64,000 nucleotides of DNA, taken from assembly GCA_963971305.1 (NCBI GenBank), contig OZ020313.1, positions 19,107,260-19,171,259 on the forward strand, read 5' to 3'. Made by a program: the position numbers and the translations under genes. Under the pieces are notes generated by a model. That model was not told the DNA's origin. It did no database searches and saw nothing but the letters and a program-made list of their open reading frames with translations. Origin of the DNA: Arcuatula senhousia. Lineage: Eukaryota; Mollusca; Bivalvia; Mytilida; Mytilidae. Below are positions 56,301 to 64,000 of the stretch, piece by piece. Numbering within the stretch: the first letter of the stretch is position 1; each line of letters starts with the position of its first letter.

Positions 56301-57382
56301 TGGGTCATTGGATTCTCTTCAAAATTTCAGGGTAGGTAGATCTTGAGGTGCTAATCACTTTTACCCATGCCAGAATTTTGATATCTGTAGCCGTTTTTGA
56401 GTTATTTGCAAAAAACTGCATTTTACCCCTATGTTCTATTTTTAGCCATGGCGGCCATGTTTTACGACGAATCAAAAATTCCCACATCAGTTCTAAGCAC
56501 CGAATGCTAATGAACAACCATACCAAGTTTGGTTGCAATTGGACTTATGGTGTCAGAGGAGTTAACGTTTTAAAAAGTTTACGGACGACGGACGCCAAGT
56601 GATGACAATAGCTCACATGACCCTTCAGGTCAGGTGAGCTAAAAAGTATATTTGTACAAAAATTCTCCTTTCATAAATTATTCATTACGTGCATTTTCCC
56701 TGCAATAAAAATTCTGCATACAAAAAAATGTCTAATTATATTCCTATGGACATCTTCCTTCATGAAATGTTTCATCAAATGAGTTGCACATTTGGGCTGT
56801 TTCATAAAGCGATCGCTAAATAAGTGCTTCTAATCCCATGCAAAGTTCATGGGATTACATGCACTTTAAGCTAATGATTGCTTTATAAAATTGTAGCTTG
56901 TATATCAGAATAACATTGCATAAACCTAATTTTTCGTTAAATCTAAACCTGCATTCAGTTTGAAATGAAAGTAAAAAGGATTATCTCCCTTTATTTGTAC
57001 ATTATTCTTTTAATTTTGTTATAAATTTACATATAGATTTTACAAATTAAAAAGATACAAATTAAAAGAATAAGAAACCTCATGGGTTGAAATACGATGC
57101 TGATTTTCTATGCATCATTCTAATCTTATGTTTGTAAATCTTTAGCTGTATTTTGATCAATCTTGTTTTAGAAATGGCGGGAAATAATGTATACAAAACT
57201 CATATCTTTATCTATCGCAAACTCTTGTTGTAAATCGTGCAGTGGAGGTTTGACAATTCGTGTAGAGTAACCTAAAATAAAGGCAACATTTTCACTTAGC
57301 ATACAGGTTTCAAACAACTTGACATCCGCGTAAACAGTGGAACTCCACCGCCAGTTGTCAAACATAGTATGTAGGTCGCCAT
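38357..57382 (-). CDS. FUZ: Protein fuzzy homolog, planar cell polarity effector, 11 coding exons
   Basis: The exons in transcript order are 57382-57305, 52469-52348, 48566-48413, 47645-47541, 46523-46326, 45473-45378, 43701-43598, 42763-42687, 40699-40598, 39149-39017 and 38414-38357. All phases match and the product is 408 aa; vertebrate FUZ is about 418. Recognisable blocks are the start MATYILCLTTGGGVPLF, LPFPVVGSLNGVHMFG, DEVTNIKNVERFKKDLK, VAVPEGSILQ, AESSFGCLFLDDKIVVAT, SHPTVPHRLMTFRLTR and VCVICGQSPSL. Fuzzy proteins are longin-type subunits that act with Inturned and Wdpcp in the CPLANE complex, a Rab23 exchange factor needed for basal-body docking and ciliogenesis. The ATG at 57380-57382 is the only in-frame start before the conserved N terminus. 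Introns 1 and 2 carry most of the Helitron-like repeats. No coding damage is seen. Confidence 0.93.
39440..39575 (+). repeat. Penelope-type 3' tail copy
   Basis: The stretches 'ttttgtctctgccctttcag' and 'acattcgaatgccccattgg', with 'tacctctgctt', match the distal part of the tail seen at 6475-6665 (minus strand) and 9067-9360. It lies in FUZ intron 9. Confidence 0.55.
41590..41880 (-). repeat. SINE copy, minus strand
   Basis: It starts 'gtgtgtgttagggttttaaa' and contains 'catgggccatatac', 'gattagttttaatggtggag' and 'gaccatgggcaggtaata', the same order as the SINE at 45930-46235. It carries an insertion in the middle and has lost the pol III head. It lies in FUZ intron 8. Confidence 0.4.
43258..43480 (+). 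repeat. Penelope-type 3' tail copy
   Basis: The segment 'tttgaccaacactaaattga' followed by 'ctatagcaagcaggaactgc' and 'agcacctgagttcactctgg' closely follows 9097-9210. It is antisense to FUZ, in intron 7, about 120 bases from exon 7. Confidence 0.6.
43954..44342. mobile_element. TTAA-flanked MITE, 389 bp
   Basis: TTAAGGATGGTCACTC (43954-43969) and GAGTGACCATCCTTAA (44327-44342) are perfect 16-bp inverted ends that include the TTAA target of piggyBac-type elements. The interior has 'taacgccatatatctcggaa' and a T-run, and no coding frame. It lies in FUZ intron 6. Confidence 0.7.
45930..46235 (-). repeat. tRNA-derived SINE, minus strand
   Basis: On the minus strand the head reads GCAGCGACGTTGACCAAGTG followed by GTCTAAGGCGCTGGTTTAAA, closely matching the 5' half of a Ser/Leu tRNA including an A box. 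The body carries the repeated core (reverse of 'agaggaaaccagagtacccg'), and the far end is a GT-rich stretch. Copies of the core lie at 18485-18605 and 41590-41880. It lies in FUZ intron 5, about 90 bases from exon 5. Confidence 0.65.
47032..47191. mobile_element. 142-bp MITE with 9-bp target duplication
   Basis: Direct repeats AGTACAATG at 47032-47040 and 47183-47191 flank the element 47041-47182. Its ends TAGTCCAAATAAT and ATTATTTGGACTA are perfect 13-bp inverted repeats. A second internal foldback pairs 'ggggaaggc' with 'gccttccc'. A 9-bp duplication is typical of Mutator-like elements. It lies in FUZ intron 4. Confidence 0.8.
47600..47960 (-). repeat. Five tandem copies of the FUZ exon-4 splice acceptor region
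   Basis: The first copy is the real 5' end of exon 4 with its acceptor; four more follow into intron 3. Each contains the complement of TTTTTAG followed by GTTTGTAACCTGCTGATAGA or a one-base variant, and about 45 bases of exon sequence. Successive 'ctctacca/ttctacca' anchors sit at 47611, 47702, 47781, 47849 and 47917, giving spacings of 91, 79, 68 and 68. Each copy therefore repeats a plausible acceptor. Confidence 0.85.
49701..50403 (+). mobile_element. Helitron-like tandem-core element
   Basis: ATGCCCCCGC (49701-49710) and GCGGGGGCAT (50394-50403) are inverted ends; the small palindrome GTGTCCATGGGACAC precedes the left one. Four ~155-bp units share 'aggtctaaaattcgcttagg', 'ccatcctaccaagtttcaag' and 'gagaaaagcttgacggaaat'. 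A (GGAC)n run (about 50320-50358) follows the last unit. A truncated relative starts near 40355 ('gggacacagatgcccccg'). It lies in FUZ intron 2. Confidence 0.7.
50652..52258 (+). mobile_element. Helitron-like element with eight ~160-bp units
   Basis: The left end has the hairpin GGCTCC-CA-GGAGCC and then GCTCACCTGG; the right end has GGACC-TTC-GGTCC and CCAGGTGAGC, so subterminal sequences are inverted. Eight direct units begin 'ggggccgtaacccctataag' or a variant, at about 50743, 50901, 51057, 51216, 51375, 51538, 51697 and 51861. A (GAC)n microsatellite (about 52168-52203) precedes the right end. It lies in FUZ intron 2, ending about 90 bases from exon 2. Confidence 0.75.
52628..56645 (+). 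mobile_element. Composite Helitron-like array with three left ends and two right ends
   Basis: Left ends 'aagaggctcccaggagcctg' occur at about 52631, 53201 and 54850; right ends 'gacccttcgggtcaggtgag' or a variant occur near 56255-56277 and 56618-56640, each after a GGACGACGGAC run. Core units carry 'ttagccacagcggccatgtt' and 'agtgtcagaggagttaac'. The body after 56278 resumes at 'aaaagggcaataactcctat', the point where an outer copy would have been interrupted. The array lies wholly in FUZ intron 1. Confidence 0.7.
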
Positions 57383-57474
57383 TCTTCCAATGTAGATCTA
57401 CATACGCATGCGCTTACTTACCACAACTTTCAGAATGATGGGAAAAAGCATGGCGATCAAGAAGTAAACAGAAA
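57383..57474. promoter_or_regulatory. Putative bidirectional promoter gap upstream of FUZ
   Basis: Ninety-two bases separate the FUZ start codon (minus strand) from the next plus-strand ATG with a good downstream donor. The gap includes 'acgcatgcgc', locally more CpG-rich than its surroundings. No TATA box is evident. A divergent promoter is an inference from the geometry. Confidence 0.35.
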
Positions 57475-58724
57475 ATGACAGATTTTCGGCATCGAATTTG
57501 GTAAGTTTTAAAACATGACAGCATGCATGCTTAATGCAATACAATGAAGAAATTATTAATGAATAACTGTAATCGGTGTGCAGGAATTTTATTGATTTTG
57601 ATCATCGATATCGGGAATTTTCTTTGAGCACGTGCCCGCTAGTTCAATATCTCTTTGATCATGCAGTCTGCATCATTGCGCACACGACATGTCTCGTAAT
57701 GATGGTCAGAGATGTTACAAATGTTTTCACACATTATGCAATATGTTTGTCTTTAAATATTTATTTTATCCAGTATCAATAATTTATTGCGTATATTTGT
57801 ATATTTAAATGGACAAAGACTTTTCGCGCAATTTAAAAATTAGTCATCATTCCGTACATACTTTATTTATTTTGTTGAATGACAAAGGAATATGATGGAG
57901 GTTATTGATTAATTTTCAACTCAATTAATAGGTCCTATACAAAGAACTATGTAGAATCTATGGAAAATTTAATTTACCAATCTTCATCTTAATTTTGTGT
58001 GATACTTCAGGTTTTTCATGTTATTGAATTTTATATAATATTGACTTTTATCGTTGACAAAAGAAATAATTGACAGTTTAAATAAGATCATTTTTGTGTA
58101 TTGCTTAGCTTTGTTTGAGATGTGACTTAATGTTTCTTTGTTGTGCCTTCATTAGTCATTCTTCCTTAATTTATTCATGGAAAATCTCTAAAAGAAACCA
58201 TTCTTTGCCTTAAATAGTATTTATTCTGTTAAAACATATTTAGAGCACGAGTGATTGATTTAGTATTGATGTACATTCAGAATAAATTGTTTAAGTCAGT
58301 AGAAACCATTATGATTTTTATTACCCATTTAACATTAAGAAAAGAATAAAAATGACCTGAATAAAGAAATATATTAATTTAATAACCTTATGTTTATGAA
58401 AAAGATAGAACAATTTAAATGCTAATCATGATAAAACTCTACATGAAATATATACATCAATTAAAAAAATGAAAATCAGGAACTATATTTGAATAACCAA
58501 ATCCGATTTTATGGGGTCCTTTTTTCAGAAAGAAAAATGTGTATCTTCTAAAATTTAATATTTTACATCACCAATAAATGTACAGTAACCTTAATTGATA
58601 TAAAAGAAATATAAAATTTGTTAAGTTAACAAGATATTTGATTTCAGAGTACAAGTAAAGATTAAAGAAATACCAGCTCAAGAAACAAAGGCAGCTCTGT
58701 ATGCTCACTGGAAACAGGCAAAAG
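57475..58724 (+). other. Weak exon pair of a possible gene divergent from FUZ
   Basis: A first segment reads MTDFRHRI before a good donor GTAAGT at 57501. A later segment, acceptor TTTCAG ending at 58648 or AG two bases further on, is open as VQVKIKEIPAQETKAALYAH followed by WKQAKG. The phases do not join cleanly: each simple junction meets a stop, and the only open one needs a different start frame. The second segment has coding-like composition, but I do not recognise it and the model is not secure. Confidence 0.2.
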
Positions 58725-59976
58725 GTTTGGAATTCTTGAAAAGTCATAAAACTTAAAGTCATCACAGTTAATCTTGTGAAAGATTGGAAATAGCAAAACA
58801 AATTTCTGTTTCGGGTTTCTTATAAGATTATCAATTCAATTCTTTTATTGCAGTTACACCCTTAATGGTCAAAGCAATTACAAATATAAAGCATTAACAA
58901 ATATATAATACATGGAATATACATACAATTATAAATCATTTTAATACCTTACAAGTTTTTTTTTTAAACTTGCATGTACAATAGTGTATGTTTTAACCGA
59001 TGTGGACCTTATTTTCGCAGTTCTAGGGATTGCTTTATAAAGTCCTTGATATAAGTTAAAATTTCTAGTTTAGGGCAAAGGATATTATCCCTATTATCTG
59101 GGTAGATTACAGTTACTGCTAATTTGGGGAATACCATGGTTACTTGGTCATTATGCATTCTTTTAAGTCAAAAAATCTCTTCCATTCGGCTCTGTGTTTT
59201 ACTAATATGACTAAAAATTATTTTTCCCATGGTGCATGCACTTCATTTTGGTCTTTGCCAGACCACAGTTATTAAAGCATTTATCCTTATTCTTCTACAT
59301 GGAGAATGTAGATCTTGAATTTTTGGTCGCCCTTAGTTATTGATGCTTTAAATTTTTGAAAGGTTCCATGAACATTTAACATGTATACATTTTGTACATT
59401 TCCTTGTAGATAAATCTACTTTCATCATGTTATTAATTAAAAACTGATAGATTTTGTATGTTCTTCAAAAATATTGGAAGGAAATTTGAAAAGTTGATGT
59501 GCTTAAAAAATGAACTTTTTTGCAGCACACCAACTTTTCAAGCATGGTACATGTAAACTAAAAATGCTTGAATAGTTCCCAAAATTGTGATTTTATCTCT
59601 TAGATAGTACTACGAATATTATAGCTCATCAGTGACACACAGTGTAATCTGTGACTGCACTCAGAGCAAATCTCTAAATCACTTAACTTGGATTTAATAA
59701 GTATACAATTTTAGTGGACCACTATTAGTATATATCTTTATTCGTTCTTTGCAAGATAATTGCAACTTCTTATCATTGTCTTGAGACTGATTAGTATACA
59801 TGGTAGAGCATTTGCTGAAAAAGTAACCAGCCCTGAATTGAAATTTTATCTGTTTTCACTGCATTATTATTGTATATAGCCAGTCAAATGTTCATTAATT
59901 TTAGACAGTCCTGCCAAAAAGTTACCCGTCTCTAGCTGGCAGTGGCAGTTGGGCTATTAAACTCAGTACAGTATAG
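57501..59976. other. No further feature recognised
   Basis: Apart from the weak exon near 58650, this stretch is AT-rich without terminal repeats, tandem structure or convincing open frames. Scattered A/T runs are the only regularity. Confidence 0.4.
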
Positions 59977-61964
59977 GGGCTGTTTCAAAAAAAATGACGC
60001 AAAAGTGTGACATAGGTGGTAAAAATTCAAATAAGTTAAAAGTCGTCCAACTTTACATGCTTAGGACCCAAATATATTCAATTTTTGAAATTTATTAAGC
60101 ATTTGCAAAGAAAATACATCAGAAAAAAATATCAGCATTTTTATGACAGCTTTTTGGGCTCATTTTTTGGATAAAATACAGGATTTTCAGGAGCCAATTT
60201 GAAAAAAAAATGGTTTGATTTTGGTTTAATTCTTTGTCATTTTGTATTTCATTAATACTCAAAAACGAAAAAATCATCGATTTTTAATGCAAAATGTTAC
60301 CATTGAAATAACAAACCCATTTTTCCTCCATTTTTAATGGTTTTTATTTTACCTTTACCTAGACAAGTTTTCATATTTTCTAACATACTTAAATTTGAGC
60401 ACTGAAACATGCTTTAAAGGAAACCTCTGGGTTGCTCCTTCATCCACAGAAAATTTCATAGAAATATATCTTTCTAATTTTTAGTTCTTAATGGACAAAG
60501 TAGCAATCAATTTTCAATATACAGCATGTTACACTCCTGACATAGCAAATATTTAGCTTGAAACAATACATATTATGATCAGTATATCACTTTTTGACTT
60601 GAGGTTTTTTGCCAAAGCACAAAAACTTCAATTAACATAACTTCTTTCATAAATTTGTATGAAATATTTAAATTTGTAGCTCAAAAGTGGTGTTACACTC
60701 CTGACATCCCCAAAACAACAATTGTACCATATATTGTAATACATAGGTGTATAGATCATTATCTAACAGTTGTATATTGCTTTAAAGAACAATTTGATCA
60801 TTATTTGATTAAAAATTAGTAGTATACAAGTTATTTTCAAATATGTCAGGAGTGTAACATTTTTATTTGGACGGTATATAGTTCTTGTAATGAATTCATA
60901 AGCAGCGAATAGATTGTTGCTGCATAAACATGGACTATTTCATTTCATGTAGTTTTTTTATAATCAACCATATGAAAAAATTGTATATTTTTTAAAAATA
61001 TGAATTGCTATAGCTCACACATTGCAACATCCATTCAGAAGTCAGTCTGAGTGGCAAAAAGCAAATTATGGACTGCAAATTAATCTAAAACAAACATAAT
61101 TTATCATGAAAAATATCTAGTTTTGGTTAAAAGTCAACAAAAAGTGTTAATTATATTTTAAATGCAAGTTATCTAACAAATTAAAGTGTTACACTCCTGA
61201 CATTTTCAAAAGTGTTACACTCCTGACACCACTTATTCAAATATTTCATATAAATAGTGTACATGAAATTTCCACTTGGGGGAATTTTTAACTAAGGACA
61301 GCTAGTTGAATAAATTAAACCCAAAATTGACATGTAGAACATCATCATATTGGAACTGCACCCTCTTAAAGATGAGTGTTACACTCCTGACATGCTCATA
61401 AAAGTGAACTTTCAGAGCTAATAAAATTTAAATGAAGCAACTAACAGACATTATGGTGCTTCTTATTTCAGCCCAAATATCCACTTGATCAGCTGGTATT
61501 TTCTTCAGATGATAGACAATCTTTCTATTAAAAAAATTTTTAGTCTAATGCAGCTTGGTGACAATTTTTTATGCATTTACTTTTGCTTTCAAGCTACTTG
61601 TAACTATCTGTCTACGTTTTACTATTAAACATAAATAAACCAATCATATACCAACAGTTTGCTGAGGTTTGCAATTTTATGATACAATACACTTTATTTG
61701 TATTGAATAAGTGGTTTTCTAAAAGTGTCATATAGAAGTAAAGAGTATTTTCTAAATGTCACACTAAAAGTGTTACACTCCTGACAATTTTGACCACATA
61801 ATTAAGCACCATTTTTGACTGAATAAAGATAGAGTAATGAAATTTTGCATGAAGTTTCTGTACATAGAAATACACACTTAGGAACAAAAAGTCTTTATTT
61901 AAAATGATAAATATGAAAATTAAGGAGTGAAAATGGAATTGCGTCATTTTTTTTGAAACAGCCC
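59977..61964. mobile_element. 1,988-bp non-autonomous element with 26-bp perfect TIRs
   Basis: The left end GGGCTGTTTCAAAAAAAATG plus ACGCAA (59977-60002) is mirrored exactly by 61939-61964. The interior is AT-rich and non-coding, and contains seven copies of TGTTACACTCCTGACAT or a near match. They are at 60527-60543, 60691-60707, 60843-60859 (inverted), 61187-61203, 61213-61228, 61377-61393 and 61771-61786. No transposase is present, and the flanking target duplication is not clear. Confidence 0.75.
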
Positions 61965-64000
61965 ATATGTTGTTTCCACAATTTTCATGGGTTTTGTTAC
62001 CTTAAATAGAATTAATGTATCCTTGTTTGAAAAACCATGTAAATGTTCACTATCTGTACAATTGGTATTAAGGGTGATCTATTTGACTATTTCATTTTAA
62101 TGAATTCTGTCACAAACCATTTAATTTCAAATTTAATTTTCTGTCTTCAATTATTTATGAGAAATGCATTATGATCACAATTAATGAATACAAAACCAAA
62201 TGTGTTTTGTATAAAATGGTATCATATATATGATTTATTAAAAGCCTAGATGTTTTTTGTAAATGTTTTCTTTTATTCCCTCAGTAATAAACACTTGAAA
62301 GCTTTGTTTGAAAACAGAACAGATGGAGGATCAAATTCATGTCTTATTTTATTAATATATGTCGAAAAGTAATTAAGAATTTAGTATAGTTTCCACAAGC
62401 CTTTGTCGATAACTGCGAACATGTCTTAGTCTATTGTCCAAAGTCAAATGTTTAGAATTAATAAGACATAAATTAAAAGTTATTTCTATAGGGTTTTATG
62501 TGCTTATAGATGATGAGATGTTTACTTTACTAAGTGTTTGACCCACAGTGGTCAGTGGTTGGGCCACCGTACCCCGGTCAGGGGGTCAGGCTTTATACCG
62601 TAAACAGAAGCAGGTGCCCTCCCAGTTACAAATCAATAAAAGGAAGTTATGTTTAATTGTAATAAAATATTGTATAGGTCTATGTGTTAAAGCCCTGCTT
62701 ATTTCAGAACTTTGATTTATTCAGCTTCCTTTGTGGCGAGGCTCTGAGCCACGTAATTATTTTTGCATAAATCAACGATGCGGAAAAGTTTGATTACACT
62801 GTTCCTTTAGATGGAAATAATATCGAAAGGCATGGCAGATTTTCCTGATAAGTTTTTGATGTCTTTGTTTAATTACATTTATTTGTCCATGTATAGCAGT
62901 TTAGGAAATACGTGTCCAGATGGTCTGGTACGTGACATTGTATTTACTGTCTCCTCCGAGCTTCTGAAGTCTACTCCGATAATTGTGACGTGTAACCTTA
63001 CAGATGCTTGCTTGGGATACTGAAGATGCCGAGACCTTTCACTGTAAATTATTGGGTAGTGAGAATTGGTAGATTTGAAACATTGTTTGATCCGAGGCCT
63101 TCTGGTGTAAATTTTATTCATTTAAATTAGAAGCAATATTGTTATGGAAATGATGGTCCCGGAGGAAAACAAAAATAAATTATATGGATGTGGGTTTTTT
63201 AAAAGTGATTAGAATATTGGAAATAAATATGAATCTATATATCTATTTGATGATTTTATTTATCAATATTAATGAAGTTTTTGTAACAATATATAAATGT
63301 TGAATTGAGTTGTAAATTTAAAAACAAATTTAATTCGGTTGAAATATTTTAAAAAGTTGAGATGTGTGTCACCAATTTTATTGATGATAGAATATTTATT
63401 GAAAACATAAACTTAACATGTGCTACATTACAAATGTTTTAAGTTTCACATTTTTAATGTCTTGCTATATTTTTATATACCCATCTGGCATCTGATTATG
63501 AATTAATTATGAACAACAGAATTATTCATGTGTCATTATCATAATTGTTTTGCATACAAGTCTACAAAGCAGGTTTTTATCAGAGGACCAGAATTTTTTT
63601 TTTTTGAAAGACCGATTTCAGCTGGGTTTTTTGCTTAGCTCGATGTCCCCTAAAATTGTTTCTTAGCATTACTTCAAACATTTGGGTATAAAATGTCATG
63701 AAATGGAAGTTTTATTTTTTTCCAGGTCCTATATTACTAGTAATAAATAGAGAAAATTGACTGTTCCATTGCAAGACTGGTGCATCATAGTTATTCAATG
63801 TCCAACATGTCCAGTGAAAGATATGTTTCTTCAATTAAAAAGGAACTATAAATTTTGCCTGAAGAAATAATTTTTTTTTCTAAAAATTTCAATGTCCTAG
63901 TCTTTTAGTTTGTTTAAGTCATAGAAGTAATTTAGTTTGCATCAGGGCCCCAAAAAGCTTACATACACTCATGTATAAATTGTATAAGGAACACATTTGG
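61965..64000. other. No feature recognised
   Basis: AT-rich sequence. An open frame at 62811-63023 has no supporting splice context or familiar motif. A locally GC-richer patch at 62545-62625 could be part of a repeat. I see no terminal repeats or tandem structure. Confidence 0.35.

Noticed and set aside
53742..56602. Repeated similar open frames in the 53.7-56.6 kb region as a gene family
   Set aside because: They are the same frame read through successive copies of the Helitron-like core unit. Similarity reflects the tandem repeat, and no start or splice context is shared.
62811..63023. 70-aa plus-strand open frame as a gene
   Set aside because: The Met is arbitrary, composition is not coding-like over the first half, and no splice partner or known motif was found.

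Overview
This is an animal nuclear window, AT-rich and intron-rich. It is most likely from a bivalve mollusc such as a mussel. The reasons are short exons with GT-AG introns, long introns crowded with foldback and non-autonomous DNA elements, Helitron-like elements with ~160-bp internal tandem cores and (ACGG)n tails, Penelope-type and non-LTR retroelements, and tRNA-derived SINEs. The species assignment is inference. Exon models were assembled by eye from frame, phase and splice-site agreement.

Layout. (1) At 12-5807 (+) is a compact four-exon gene for a 153-aa protein that I do not recognise. (2) At 5.8-10.8 kb is a retroelement cluster: a Penelope-type reverse transcriptase with two in-frame stops (7324-9066) and two 3' ends of different LINEs on the minus strand. 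(3) At 10852-36740 (+) is a 23-exon gene for a secreted zinc metalloprotease of the ADAMTS/MIG-17 type. It has a signal peptide, prodomain, furin site, a long Lys/Arg-rich linker, a reprolysin catalytic domain with HELAHSLGARHD, an ADAMTS-type Cys-rich domain, six PLAC-like six-Cys repeats, a Pro/Thr-rich linker and a Lys/Gly-rich tail. A decayed LINE sits in the same orientation in the intron between PLAC repeats 1 and 2. (4) At 38357-57382 (-) is the complete planar-cell-polarity effector gene Fuzzy (FUZ), 11 exons and 408 aa, convergent with the protease gene. Its introns hold most of the Helitron-like tandem elements. (5) At 57.4-64 kb is a short divergent promoter-like gap, a weakly supported exon pair, a 1,988-bp inverted-repeat element carrying seven copies of a 17-bp motif, and otherwise unassigned sequence.

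The protein-coding genes look functionally unrelated: an extracellular-matrix type protease, a ciliogenesis/PCP factor and an unknown small protein. The most unusual material is in the non-coding DNA. It includes two hammerhead-ribozyme-like motifs, one inside a small inverted-repeat element. It also includes a perfect 82-bp hairpin with target-site duplication, a tandem array that repeats the splice acceptor of FUZ exon 4 five times, and a composite Helitron-like array with a 1,649-bp internal duplication and a 53-bp micro-inversion.
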